DNA of 64,000 nt from Galdieria sulphuraria (Eukaryota; Rhodophyta; Bangiophyceae; Galdieriales; Galdieriaceae), in contig NW_005178463.1 of assembly GCF_000341285.1 (NCBI RefSeq), positions 7,501 to 71,500 on the forward strand, written 5' to 3'. Both the position numbers and the translations under genes were made by a program. How positions within the stretch are numbered: position 1 is the first letter of the stretch; every line of letters begins with the position of its first letter. A model generated the notes under the pieces. It had not been told where the DNA came from, made no database searches, and saw only the letters and a program-made list of their open reading frames with translations. Shown here piece by piece: positions 32,954-44,197 of this stretch.

Positions 32954-33363
32954 TAACCGTGTTCGTGGTAATGGGTTGCTGCCCTTGAACTTTTTACGAT
33001 GTTATTTATGAACGCTATTGTCAAGTAGACGAATGCACTAGTTGAAAGTTGTTCAAAATATAGTTTTGCGAAATGTATCACGGTCTTCAAATAGTTAAGA
33101 AATAAAATCATAAAAGGGATATTTGTTGACAAGAGTAGTAGTTTCTTTGACTAGTTCAATTGTTCTTGAAATGCTTGCTAGGAATATGAGTCTGCCATGA
33201 ATATCTCCCGCATTTTCTCATCGTTTCCTTCTTCTATTTCAACTTCACTCATTCCTCTGAACGCATCTTTCGACTGCATCTTGAACACTTTTGAATCTGA
33301 AGTTCATTTCATGTAAAAAGAGTCTTTCAATAAACTCTATCAAGCGCTTTATTCGACACAACC
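32954..33363. other. Convergent intergenic region, nothing recognised
   Basis: 3' flanks of the CDV3-like gene and GluRS; AT-rich with no ORF of note. Confidence 0.6.
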
Positions 33364-36228
33364 TCATCTTCCTCTTCCATCTGGTATTTCAATAAGGGTT
33401 AGATAAGAATCTTCGACAGAAACATCCCTAGAAGACAATGAAATGTTATCGCATATATAGTAACCGCGTCTCTCAAACTGAATGACGTCTCCCTTCCTTA
33501 ACAAGCGCAGATTGATATCTCCCCATGCAAACTCTTCTATCTAATGAGAGTTTACGTGATATCAACTTACTACTGACAATTGCTTACTTTGCTATTGTGG
33601 CGAATAATATCTTCCATGCGATCATCTTCCTCCACTTTTGCTTTGGTAATGAGATGATCAAATTTCACGAGACAAATCTAAACAGGCAATCAATACTATT
33701 ATTAGAAAAGTTGCCATTCTTGTCTTTGACTCACTGGGACCAAATCACGAACAAACGCAAGCCATGTAAGCTTCTTGGTCTTCTTAAAATCTGTATTTTG
33801 CGGCAAAAACTCTGCAAATATCTCCTTTCCATTGATTTTCGTAACTTGAATCTAAAAGACAAAAATTTGAAACTTGATTATTTCAAACAAACACCTTTAA
33901 CTTACGTTTCCCCAATCCATCAAAGTCACAATTTCAGAGACACTAATTTCTTTGGCGTCTTCCTCTTCAATGATAACACAACGTGAGAGCAAGACAATCT
34001 TGTTACCAAGGTCTGGATTCTTCTTATGAAAGGGAACCGTGCGGACTTCATCAACTGCATTGGTTATCTGAATAATTCTAAGTTTTGTATCAGACACAAT
34101 GACTTGCAACAACTGACATGCTTACCTGTATGCCATTCTATTAATAGCAGTGTGACGTGGAGCAATAGGATCAATCACACGTTTGTTAACTGTCCATATC
34201 TTATCCCATTCCATCAAAACTGTGTTCTTAGAGCCTCCTTGAGATAAAATAAATGCTCGTAGAGCTTCAATAGTCATTCCTCTACGACGAATTCCCTAAA
34301 GCTTTTCTTAACATCTCAATGCACAAATCATTTCAAGACATACTCGGATTGTAGGGAAACGGGGATCATCCCAGCCACTAACATAATTATTTGAAACAAA
34401 CCATTGCAGTTTCCGTTTACTCATAACGGTGTACATAAAACTGAGTCTAGAGAACACCCAAAGAATTGGCTTTCTTAATTTGCAAGCCTTGAAAAGTCAT
34501 AAAGATGAAATACGAAATTCTGATGATAGATACCTCCAACATCCAATAATACTGCGCTTCTCGGTCTTGATATTCGTTGGTACGCAAAGCATGCGTCACA
34601 CCAGAGAGCGAATCCACAATAGGACAAGCAAAGTCATATGTCGGATATACTTTATATTTTGTTCCCATCTAAGGATTCGAATTGGTTCCAGTCACAATAT
34701 CACCTTCTTATTTCACCTACCCGATGATGAGACACACTTGCCAAACATCGATATAATATAGGGTCTCTTAATGCTCCATTTTTACTTTTCATATCTATTT
34801 TGGCACGTAAACAGCACTTGAAAGTCGTTGGCATACTATTCTCTCAATTGAAGACTGGACTCTTACCTTTATTCCTTGCTCTGAGCCCAATTTCATCTCA
34901 TTCCACAGCTTCATATTCGTTTCTTTATCATTGTTACGATAAGCACTTTCCTTGCACTCTAGTCTTTCTTCTCTCATTTGTGACGTTGGAGTCATATCCA
35001 CATAAGCTTTTCCTTCCTTCCGAAAGAATTATGATAGTGAGCTTCAAGCAAAGTAGAGATGCTTACTTCTATCAATGTCTCAGCGAAAAGTTCCAATTGT
35101 TGAAAATAGTCTGAAGTATATTCCACAATATCGGCCTTTGAAACAAGTCAAACAAAAAATAAAACAATGAAAAAAACTTACATGCACACCAATAAGGCGA
35201 AGGTCTTCAATGAAACTCGACTCAAATTCCATATTTTCTTTGCTTGGATTGGTATCGTCAAATCTCAATATCAACGTTCCTAAAACCATGTTTACATATG
35301 TTTTTTCTGAGAATAAAGCAGGTTAAACAAACCATGAAAACGCCGAGCAAAAAAGTCATTTAAAAGCGCAGCCTTCACATGTCCAATATGCAAATAACCA
35401 CTTGGTTCTGGTGGAAATCTTGTGATAACTTTGCCATATTCAGCATTCTATTATCATCAACTGTCAGGGCCGTACTAAAATTATGCTCGAGTCTGACTCA
35501 CTGGAAGCTCAAGGAATTCAAAGTTCGCTCGTGAACCGACCAATCTCATCACATCTGACCAGCCTTGAAAATCGAAATCGGCAACATTCTTAAGTGCTGA
35601 AGTAACGGGTGGAAGTTGTCGTATATATGAAGCCCAACGAGAAAGAAACCTAAAAAACATTTAGTTGGTGAGCTGGTGTGTCTTATATGTTTTCAAGTAC
35701 CGATATTTTGAATTTTCTAAAGTTTCAAGAGAGTGCTGATAGTGAAGCACTGAAAAGACCATAACGTCAGCAAGGGTGACACGATAACCCACCAAAAAGG
35801 AACGAAATAATAGATGCTGGTTCAATATTGACAAAAATTCTACAATAATAAATTTTCACAACAAGTAGTCTATCAGGAATAAGCAACCATACCTTGATCA
35901 ACTAGAGTCAACGAAAGCAACTTCTGTAGCCATAGTTGCACTTTTTTCCCGTCCTCACCATCAGTGCCAAGCAACTTTTAAAAAGTGAATATAAATAAAG
36001 CAACTTTACTTCAAAAAGTTTTCCTACTTGAAAGCAAAAACGTTTTGCCAAGTCAAGAGCGGTGTCCAAGTCTCGCTTTTCTTGCTCCTTTACGTCGGTT
36101 GATGATTGATTTTTGTCGGCCGTAATCAAACTCAACGCGTTTGTTTCTTGCAATTTTATCCACTCTACTGTAACTCTTAAACCAAGAGAGCAAGGCGACT
36201 GCATGACGTCGGAAAGGACAACTTGCAT
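33364..36228 (-). CDS. Glutamyl-tRNA synthetase, cytosolic (eukaryotic type)
   Basis: Charges tRNA-Glu in the cytosol. Many exons of 100-350 nt separated by introns near 50 nt. In order: an N-terminal GST-C-like domain (from [10 protein letters not shown] at 36228; contains [19 protein letters not shown]); the class I start [20 protein letters not shown] near 35400, with the HIGH signature; [16 protein letters not shown], which is GluRS-type rather than GlnRS-type; [20 protein letters not shown] near 34400, with the KMSKS equivalent; [17 protein letters not shown]; and the beta-barrel anticodon domain ending with [10 protein letters not shown] and stop TGA at 33364. The start is the first in-frame Met of exon 1. 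No C-terminal WHEP or EMAP extension is visible. Confidence 0.93.
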
Positions 36229-37031
36229 GGTTAGTCAATGCCCAAAAGTCAGTGGCCAATTCAATACTTCTTCATTAGAAGGAACAAAGAGCATCTTCAT
36301 TGTTATATTGGTAACTTTTGACAAAGGGCACTAAGATTCAGTGTACAACCTTGCTTGAAAATAGACATTCTGAAAGAATCAAGGCTATCCAAGAAACCAA
36401 CAAAGATACTTTTAACTAGACGAACTAACATTTATAGTCGCCCTTACGACATCATTTTCAAATGAATATAAGACTTACTAATCACATTTCTCATAATAAG
36501 CAAAACTCTCATTCAAAGCAACTTAAATATACTCAAGCTTAGGTCATAGGAACTGTAGAATTGGCTAACTCTATAATCATACTACACAAAGCTTCAGATG
36601 CATCAAATATTGTGATATACCCGAGAATGATATACTAAATATCTTCCATTTCTTAAATGGAAATAAGAAACGTCCCATAAAAGGGAAACTATAAGATACC
36701 TTTTATGTAATGAACCAACACTTTTATCTTCAAGGTGATTTCAATAAACTGTTTCTATATCACACTCAAGCACCTCAACAATTCTGCTTCTAAAGTGAAT
36801 CAAATGGGACATCCTCCGGTCTTGTGAAAAACTGCTTAAGAGTGAAAATAACATTCGGCTTAAAGAAGACCTTCTAAAGTTCAAGATCTTTCTCCAACTT
36901 TCTTTCAAATCACAAGTAATATATATCATTGCATTCCTCTCCAATAGGATAGGCACTCAATTTTCATGCTTGAAATCTAAAGTGTCCAATAACTCCTGGA
37001 CAAACACTTTAAACGAGAAAACGATATTATT
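36229..37031. other. Intergenic, nothing recognised
   Basis: About 800 bp, AT-rich. A 71-codon minus-strand frame at 36741-36956 has no recognisable content. Confidence 0.5.
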
Positions 37032-37847
37032 CTAGAATATATTATCCCACAGTGACCAATCTTTGTCACTCAAACTGTCATTACGAGTGTCTTGTTCCTG
37101 TCTGTTATATTGTTCAAAATTATCTAAATTCTCATCCTGGCGATACTGCAACGATGACGAAAACATTGAATGTTCCTCAGGAAATAAAATTGAGGCGTCA
37201 CACAACTCTTCAGGTTTTCTCAAAATAATTGAGGGTTCCTTTATCTCCTGAAACTCTTCTTCTCTTCCATCAGATTCCTTCTTTGACTCCAACAAGACAA
37301 AAGAAGAACAAATTAACACTGGTTTGCTTCCAGCAACTTCGTTGAAACTACCACTTTCTTTTCTAACTCCTAAACGACCAAAAACTTTTATTTTGCAGTC
37401 TTCTTCTACTCTTCGGACAACCACATAAGCAACACGACCAAAAAATTCTAAAAGAAAGTTTTCAGGAAACTTGCGGCTTTCACTTGCAAGTTTTGGAAAC
37501 TTATTCTCCAAGACAATACTATGAACTTTCAGACTTAAACTCGACATCATCTGTCCTGTCTGTAAAGTGCTTAGCAACGGTTTGCTTTTTACGTAACCAA
37601 CAAGGCTAATCTTCTTTCGACTCACAGTATGGGCAACTCGAAGATGATTTTGGTTTGGAAAGTCTCTGCTCAAGCCACTCGTAACGTTTTCAACTGGATC
37701 TGTAGAAAATGATCGTCGTATCCTTTTTCCAACAAGTTTGTGATTTCTCAAAGCCAATTTTACTTTGCTTACTCGAAACTGAGGTTTGCCAAGGCACACT
37801 CTGCTCGTTATTTGAGTGCAAAAACCACAAGCTTGACAGCTGTCCAT
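37032..37847 (-). CDS. SSB-like OB-fold protein, probably organellar
   Basis: Bacterial-type single-stranded DNA-binding proteins coat ssDNA in mitochondria and plastids. Single exon, 271 aa. A basic, acid-poor leader covers about residues 1-75 (RRSF near 45), fitting an organelle-targeting sequence. The OB-fold spans about 78-205: KISLVGYVKSKPLLSTLQTG resembles the SSB start (NKVxLIGRVGxDP), FFGRVAYVVVRRV resembles FGKLAEVVxxYV, and KIKVFGRLGVRK resembles VYVEGRLRTR. The tail is acidic and ends DWSLWDNIF, reminiscent of, but not identical to, the acidic DDDIPF tip. Divergent enough that an OSB or related OB protein is possible. Confidence 0.6.
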   Translation of the reverse strand: MDSCQACGFCTQITSRVCLGKPQFRVSKVKLALRNHKLVGKRIRRSFSTDPVENVTSGLSRDFPNQNHLRVAHTVSRKKISLVGYVKSKPLLSTLQTGQMMSSLSLKVHSIVLENKFPKLASESRKFPENFLLEFFGRVAYVVVRRVEEDCKIKVFGRLGVRKESGSFNEVAGSKPVLICSSFVLLESKKESDGREEEFQEIKEPSIILRKPEELCDASILFPEEHSMFSSSLQYRQDENLDNFEQYNRQEQDTRNDSLSDKDWSLWDNIF

Positions 37848-38141
37848 TTGGACAATTCGTTATCCGCGAGAGAGAAAGCCCGAGTTCCGTTGATTGGTTG
37901 TACAATACAGATGAATGAAAGTCATAATAGATTTTCATCGAAACTGGATTCATATATTTGACTATATATTATTGATATACCTCGATGTTTATTCAAATTC
38001 ATTCCATAGAGTCTCCAACTGCACAAGAGAGATATCCATGAGATACATTAATGCTCAATTCACAAATAAGGGAATAACTGGTGAAGTTTACAATAAACGT
38101 GGAGTTGAAATTTATTTGAAAACTCTATAAACAATAAAATT

Positions 38142-39627
38142 TCATGGATCTTCAAGAAATTGGTTACGAAAACGATAATATTCTTTGAACCGATTCACCC
38201 CAAAACTTGGTCTCAATTTAGTCCAACCGAACAGAAAAGGATTGACGAGGAAAACTTACAGCAAGTAATCAAAGTCAACAGTTTGATCTACTGAAAGGCA
38301 AAGTGCCCACATTCCCCAATAGAAATGTGACAACTTGAACACTTCAGAAGGCTGTGAAATACAATATCGAAAAGAAACTTACCAATGCATAACGATTGGC
38401 TTCTATCATAAGAGACTTTATATCCGTTTCATTCACGGATGAAACATTCTCGAAACCTCCATAAGACACTAAATAGTGCTGACAAAATAGATGTTGTTGT
38501 TCTTCTGTGGGATATTTTGTGTAATCTGGAATACCGTTGTCTGTACCACCCATACATTCACAGAAATGGTTTCCAACTAATAAAGTCATGAAACACTAGA
38601 TTCAATATACAAAAACCAAAACCTACTGTCAAAACCTCTATAGTTCCAACCAGAATATTCAAAGTCCACAAAATGCACCGTTCCCGAAATCTCATCATAA
38701 AGTATGTTTCCAAATAGAAGATCATTATGAGAAAATACTATAGGAGAAGGAGTTTTCCTTAAAGTATTTCTTAGAAACTCCAATTCTTTCTCTAGAACAA
38801 GTAAATCTATTTGCTTTAGTAATAACCTTCTGCTGTCGTCTAACTCCGTATTCTCCAGTTGTTTCAAAGCAACTTTCGCTTCTTTCAACCAAGCATAGAT
38901 ACTTTCCCATACTGGAGAATCTTGTAAGCTCTTCCGGTGTCCTTGCGGTTGAAAGCGATGCAGAATGGCCAGTTTCTGTGCGACAGCTTTAGAGATATTT
39001 GGATATCTCATCTCTTCAAGAGACAAAATAAACAAGTTTCTAGAATAATATCATAAAATAAAATACCTTCTATACTAATGCACCGTGCCTGAAGCCAACT
39101 TTCAATCCTACCGTTGGCAAATTCTCCAATAAAACTGGGTGCTATCCTGTTCTTTGCGAGCTGTTCAAATATCTCATTCTCCTTTTCTCGGTCGATGATT
39201 CCTTCAGCACCAAATACTCGAACAAGAACTTTATTAAAAAACAGGTTGGGTGCATCTTTGTTTACTGAAACACAAAAGATGCGGTTGGTGATTCCTCCCA
39301 ACACTCGTTCCACTCGTAATTCCGCGTCTTCCAAGTGGCGCCAATCAGGAACCAGAACCTTACAAACGTATCTAAATAAACATTTGAATATCTATTCACA
39401 ACTAACGATATGCCTTCATACTTTACTTGCTTCTTAATTAGGTTCGGTTCCAGTGAGACACGAAAGGCAATAAAAGGGATACGACTGTTCCTACAAATAA
39501 ACCGAGACCAGAATGTTTTTTTCTTGTCACGTTGAGAAGTATAATATGCACTTCTCAGTAACTCAACGAAAACATAAGCTATAGTACTGAGTGCAATTAT
39601 AGAAAGCCCCACTGTGGAAGATTTCAT
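38142..39627 (-). CDS. Choline/ethanolamine kinase with N-terminal membrane segment
   Basis: Phosphorylates choline or ethanolamine at the head of the Kennedy pathway. Exons join in frame: 39627 to about 39428, about 39371-39065, about 39013-38628, then two more down to the TGA at 38142. LEDAELRVERVLGGITNRIF is the ATP-loop region with GGITN. FSHNDLLFGNILYD is the Brenner phosphotransferase motif and VHFVDFEYSGWNYRGFDVGN holds the metal-binding DFE. The C-terminus FGVNRFKEYYRFRNQFLEDP is family-like. The first 30 residues, TVGLSIIALSTIAYVFVELL, form a clear hydrophobic helix followed by basic residues, so the enzyme is probably membrane-anchored. Choline versus ethanolamine preference cannot be read off. 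Confidence 0.9.
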
Positions 39628-39749
39628 GAAAGCAAGAAGAAATGTGGAGAGTAGAAAAGCCCAAAACTTTATAAAGCATTTCTATTTTGAGAATTGCAAA
39701 CATAGGAATGATGCTCGCTTATTTCGTTTATAATTACAACCTAATACAA

Positions 39750-39820
39750 ATATATATATATAGATAGATATAGATATAGATAGATAGATAGATATAGATA
39801 TAGATAGATAGATATAGAAA
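39750..39820. repeat. TATAGA/TAGA compound microsatellite
   Basis: TA run followed by alternating TAGA and TATAGA units, about 70 bp, just upstream of the kinase gene. The minus-strand ORF over it is an artefact. Confidence 0.9.
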
Positions 39821-39875
39821 GCGAAAGGGACTAGTCGACCAGCACATAACCATCTATCAAGACTATCCAAAGAGA

Positions 39876-40636
39876 CTAAGATAGTAAATAAGAGAAAATT
39901 TCTGAGTTTGAACTATTTAAAGATGAAGATGGCTGCAAATAGGTTCTCTCACTGTCTTCCTGAAGAATATTGTATTCATCAATTGCAAGTTCAGCAACAA
40001 TGGCTCCAACAACAAAATCCACTTCTATTGGATCGATCGAAGGTTGCCTCCACCAAATGGTAATCAATATCGTCAGAATGTCACGAGAACTATAGTTCGA
40101 AAAAGATGATAGGACCTGCTGCTTGCAAGTAAAATCTCTAGAGAATGAAGCATTGACAGCTTCTATATATTTCACTACTCAAGTTCAGAAATAGATCATA
40201 ATTTGTCTTCCCACTTACTAAATTGAGCAACAGAAAGAGTACCAAATAACACACTGTCGCTGGAATCAAGGCAATAAGTCTCCAAAGCACGAAAGCAGCG
40301 GTGCATTCCTTGTTTCATTAGTTCCAGTTTCGCAATCAACTCTTTGATTTTCTCCCAGTGTTGCGAAATAATAGACACATGTTCGTGCAGATTCTTTCTT
40401 ACACGTGAATCCAACTGACTTTCTAAGGCACCCGCTCTCCACTTCTCCTCAGTCTCTAAACGCAAGAACAAAAAGACTTCTCACCTCAAATACAATAGAC
40501 GCTGGGCTATAACCTGTAACTGCTCCTTTCCTTCTTCACTTAGCGCTTTCCAAGCCTTTACATAAGTTACCCATCGATGCAATGTGCTCGATATTTGCGC
40601 TTTATTGTTGATGGCTTTGGTCAATTGTTGTGCCAT
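39876..40636 (-). CDS. AIRIM/C1orf109-like ribosome-maturation factor (tentative)
   Basis: Three exons: MAQQLTKAINNKAQ from 40636 to about 40492; a middle exon with RKNLHEHVSIISQHWEKIKE; and 40175-39876, containing SFSRDFTCKQQVLSSF and ITIWWRQPSIDPIEVDFVV. The layout and the last block (tyrosine/lysine-rich helix, LLSS, then W...P.ID..EV) resemble animal AIRIM (C1orf109), which recruits the AFG2 ATPase to pre-60S particles. The first intron is best taken as 48 nt with acceptor TGGAG, because the earlier TTTAG would leave only 29 nt. Helical protein of about 230 aa. The family call is by pattern only. The start codon is 20 bp from that of the divergent RRP43 gene. Confidence 0.45.
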
Positions 40637-40656
40637 AATTGTTATTTTCACTTTGA

Positions 40657-41621
40657 ATGCACTCGTTGGGTTGGGATATTTGGAATGCCGTGCAACCAAA
40701 GGAGTTCTACAAAGGCTTCTTGCGAAGAAGTATTCGACCCGACGGAAGAAAGCTATCTGAATATCGAGACATCACTTTAAGAAAAGGTTGTTGAGTCGTT
40801 GCATTGAAGCAACCAAACTTATGTCTTTGGCTTTAGGTCCTCTGGTTACGACGGTTGACGGGTCAGCAAATGCCTCAATTGGGCGAACAGTGGCGTTGAT
40901 AGGCATTCAACCGAAGGTGATCGAGTGGAAAGAGACCAAAAAGGGAAGTGCAAGGTCAATCGTGGGCCAACACTGTTCCTGTAAGTGAGGTGTTCACGGA
41001 TCCTATCCAAGATGCTGACTCGTTTTTTTAGTACAAGTTGAATTTCCTTCCGTTTGCCATAGAGACATTCGAAGTGGAAGAACTTTGGAGGAGGCACTCT
41101 TAGTAAAAGAGTCACTGGAAAACGTATTGGAACAAATACTAGAAAGAGATTCGTTTTGTATAGTTCCGGATAAATTCTATTGGCACTTACAAATAACTGC
41201 ATATTGCCTCAGCTTAGACGGGAATGTGATTGAAACATTCTTGTTAGCACTGTATGGTGCCTTGTTGGACCTTCAATTGCCAGTAGTACGAGCAAGCACC
41301 TCAGGTGATCTTTTAACTCTTGATCCAAATCAGCCTAAAGTGACACTTCCAATGAAGAAACTCGAAGATTGGCCTTGGGTCGTTCCTATTGGATTGTTTT
41401 GGAATGGTCCTTCAGAATATTATGCTGTTTTGGACTTATCTGAAGAAGAAGAAAACAATATGAGCTCAATTGTATGGATATGGAATAGTCAAAGAGGAGA
41501 TAAATTGGCAATCTCGAAACAAAAAGTAGGCCCATTGTCTGTAAACATTCTACAGGAAGTCTTACAGCTGGTAAAAGCTCACATAGATGAAGTAATATTG
41601 CGATTGCAACACGGGAAGTGA
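40657..41621 (+). CDS. RRP43: Exosome core subunit RRP43/EXOSC8 (RNase PH-like)
   Basis: One of the six RNase PH-type ring subunits of the RNA exosome. Exons 40657-40786, 40837-40980 and 41032-41621 (introns of 50 and 51 nt) give 287 aa. The first exon reads PKEFYKGFLRRSIRPDGRKL, the classic exosome opening, and only becomes in frame with GPLVTTVDGSANASIGRTVA after splicing. Later VEFPSVCHRDIRSGRTLEEA and ITAYCLSLDGNVIETFLLAL match EXOSC8 better than EXOSC7. Catalytic phosphorolysis residues are not expected in eukaryotic rings. The start ATG at 40657 is the only one that keeps the RPDGR block. It leaves a 20-bp gap to the divergent gene. Confidence 0.85.
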
Positions 41622-42315
41622 ACGAGATCTTTTGAGTAGCTCAACATTAGTTGAATGGACCATATTCAATCGGAATGAAGTATGGCTTACATTGATTGCA
41701 GTTTGAAGTGGTTTTTTTAGAATTTTGAGTCCTAAACAAAGAAATCAAATATTTTGTTTTGTCTAATTATTATAAGTTTGGTGACCCAGAGAGAGAGAAG
41801 AGGATTGTAAGTTTTACTTTGAACCAGTCACTTGTAATGGAGAAATCGATGGAAGACCTAATTGAGTAGATGAGCCATGACTTGTATCAAAAGTGCTCGT
41901 TTTGTTGAATGCCAATGGTTTCTGGCAGTTGTTATGGTAGGATAAAATGTTCATCTGCCCTTCTTAATAAGTCACAGAATAGTCAGAACCCGTAAGAGCA
42001 ACATATCGACTCTAATACTTTCTTCCAGTGGCAATCATATCTAATTTTATTAACAGTCCCTACAAGACTTTCTTTAGAGATACGACAAAATGGAGAGAGA
42101 AAGACCTTCCCAGAAAGCCATAACAAACTTTTGTACACAGAAGTGTTAGATTAGAAACTCAAAAGCAACGCCTTTGTCATTTCCTGATAGAAACTTGTAA
42201 TGAAAGCGTTACAAACGTTCCACTTGAAATCCGTTAAAATCGTTTCTCATATAAGAATCTCAGCGAGTCGTTTGATGATGGAGCTAGTTTGGCTGTCACG
42301 TGAAGTTAAACGAAC
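41622..42315. other. Intergenic, nothing recognised
   Basis: About 700 bp between RRP43 and the WD40 gene, AT-rich, no ORF or RNA gene recognised. Confidence 0.6.
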
Positions 42316-44067
42316 ATGACTTCAATTCTTCATGACTTGGGTATCACAAGGCCTAGAACTCCTAAGATACCACCTGCACTTCAGTTTGATACTGGAACTC
42401 CCTTTCCTGTTGCTTGTTCAAGGCTATACCCTGATCGAGATGTGGATATATACGCTCTCACAATCTTGCCTTTTGACAACGAAAGAAAGGCGGTTGTAAG
42501 TGCCGGAGACTCTGCTGCCCATGTAGTAGACTTGTCAACGACACTTGTCACGGTCAGTCTTCCCGGGAGGGAAACCATGGAGACAGCCTCACCGCGTGAG
42601 GAAGATGCTTCGCCTTCACGTGGACTGTTTACTAGAGTAGTGAAAACTTCAATCTCTAAACACGGCCCGGCAAGACGTTCTCTGCTGGAACATAAAGGTG
42701 CAGTGCTTGCTGTGGACTGTGCTTTGCCCAATAAAAAGCCAGATGAACCAGTCATACTAACTGGTTCAGTTGCAGAGTTGGGTAGGGTCTGGTTTCCCTC
42801 AACTTTGGAGCAGTTTGCAGTTTTACACGGTCATCGAGCTCCTGTATACGGTGTTGCCCTTTCTTACTCCGTGGATAGAGCTATCACGGCATCAGGGGAT
42901 TCGACGCTAAGAGTATGGCTACTTGAAGATATTTACAAGAGAGCCCTAGTCACAACCCCGAAATCTAATAAGCAAGGCAACATGAAAAGGGCGCTGAGCT
43001 TTAGGAAGAACAAGGATGACGGAACAGAAGAACAAACGGGTGGAGCGAGAACTCTTGCAATTCTAAGGGGTCACATAGGAGAAGTGTTTACTGTGGAAGT
43101 ATTAGACGACAGAAGTAGTGGAGGAGTACTAAGAGCCGTTAGTGGTGGGGAAGATACAATTGTTCATATTTGGGACTTGGAGACCAAGTCCATATTGCGA
43201 TCTCTGCAAGGACACGAGAAGAAGATTCATGCAGTTGCTGTTCCTCGGACAACGGAAAAGGAACTTTGTGGTCGAGTTATTTTGTCCTCTTCAGGAGACA
43301 AGACTTGTCGCTTGTGGGATATACAAGCAACTAACCCCCTAACGGGTGTTCTAGGTAGTCATGATGATGAAGTATGGGGCTGTGCTATTAGTTCGCAAGG
43401 ACGCTATGCACTTACTTGCACCGTTGGTGGAAGTGCTTACATTTGGGACCTTCGACGTCATTCAACTCCACTCTCAAGATTTCATTCGAGAGAACCTTTA
43501 CGATGTTGTGCTGCATCGCCTTCCAACCGTACTTTTCATACTGCAGATACGAAAGGAAATATATATCACATTTATGTAGGAGGTCAAAGCCCGCAATCGA
43601 TAGACATAGATAATGCCAAGCCTCCTGGTAGTTTTGGTTACGAACTTCGTGCAAGAGCTTTGAGTGAAAGGGCTTCGTTGAGAAGTTCTCAAAGCGTAGG
43701 TCGCAATATGGCCTATATGGAATATCTTTATGTAAGTGGTAAGAACAATAGTAAGGAAAAAGAAACGGCTCAGATAAATAAGAAATTGGGAAATGGAAAA
43801 GACACAAGCGACAGTGACACTTGTAGGGATGATTCCTATCGACCAAGTTCGAGTTCCACTAAAAGTGGGAGTACGGGAGAAATTCAAGAGTTCCGGTCTA
43901 ATACAGTAGGAAAAGAACCAGAAATAGACACCAATTCATCTCAAAGAAAAGAGACGGCGATAGAACAATCAATAGGTTCTGATTTGCAAGGAACTAACAA
44001 CGATGCTACTAAGACATTGGAGAAGAGAACCTTGGATCCTCCAGAAAAGAACTGTCAGATTCTTTGA
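42316..44067 (+). CDS. WD40-repeat protein with C-terminal CaaX box
   Basis: Single exon, 583 aa. WD repeats run from about residue 45 to 425; the clearest ends are ASGDSTLRVWLL, SGGEDTIVHIWDLE, SSSGDKTCRLWDI and GGSAYIWDLR, with GH dipeptides (LHGHRAPVYGVAL, LRGHIGEVFTVEV, LQGHEKKIHAVAV) in the expected places. A basic loop (KRALSFRKNKDD) interrupts the propeller near residue 230. The last 130 residues are Ser/Thr/Glu-rich and disordered, and the protein ends NCQIL. C-Q-I-L is a CaaX box ending in Leu, which favours geranylgeranylation. The partner complex is unknown; I do not recognise a named orthologue. Confidence 0.85.
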   Translation: MTSILHDLGITRPRTPKIPPALQFDTGTPFPVACSRLYPDRDVDIYALTILPFDNERKAVVSAGDSAAHVVDLSTTLVTVSLPGRETMETASPREEDASPSRGLFTRVVKTSISKHGPARRSLLEHKGAVLAVDCALPNKKPDEPVILTGSVAELGRVWFPSTLEQFAVLHGHRAPVYGVALSYSVDRAITASGDSTLRVWLLEDIYKRALVTTPKSNKQGNMKRALSFRKNKDDGTEEQTGGARTLAILRGHIGEVFTVEVLDDRSSGGVLRAVSGGEDTIVHIWDLETKSILRSLQGHEKKIHAVAVPRTTEKELCGRVILSSSGDKTCRLWDIQATNPLTGVLGSHDDEVWGCAISSQGRYALTCTVGGSAYIWDLRRHSTPLSRFHSREPLRCCAASPSNRTFHTADTKGNIYHIYVGGQSPQSIDIDNAKPPGSFGYELRARALSERASLRSSQSVGRNMAYMEYLYVSGKNNSKEKETAQINKKLGNGKDTSDSDTCRDDSYRPSSSSTKSGSTGEIQEFRSNTVGKEPEIDTNSSQRKETAIEQSIGSDLQGTNNDATKTLEKRTLDPPEKNCQIL

Positions 44068-44197
44068 TCTTTAACACGAGCTGTGAATTATTTATACAAG
44101 TAATAGTTGTTTAAATATGCTAGATAAAGTGTTTAGTCGTACAATGTTACTTTTTTCAACAGCAATTTGCAATTGTGTTTGATTAAAATATAATTTT

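Noticed and set aside
40481-40699. Upstream Met at 40699 for the AIRIM-like protein
   Set aside because: It would run through the RRP43 first exon; the Met at 40636 is the better start, though not proven.
42381-42755. Antisense ORF of 124 codons over the WD40 gene
   Set aside because: Shadow of a strongly supported coding frame on the other strand.
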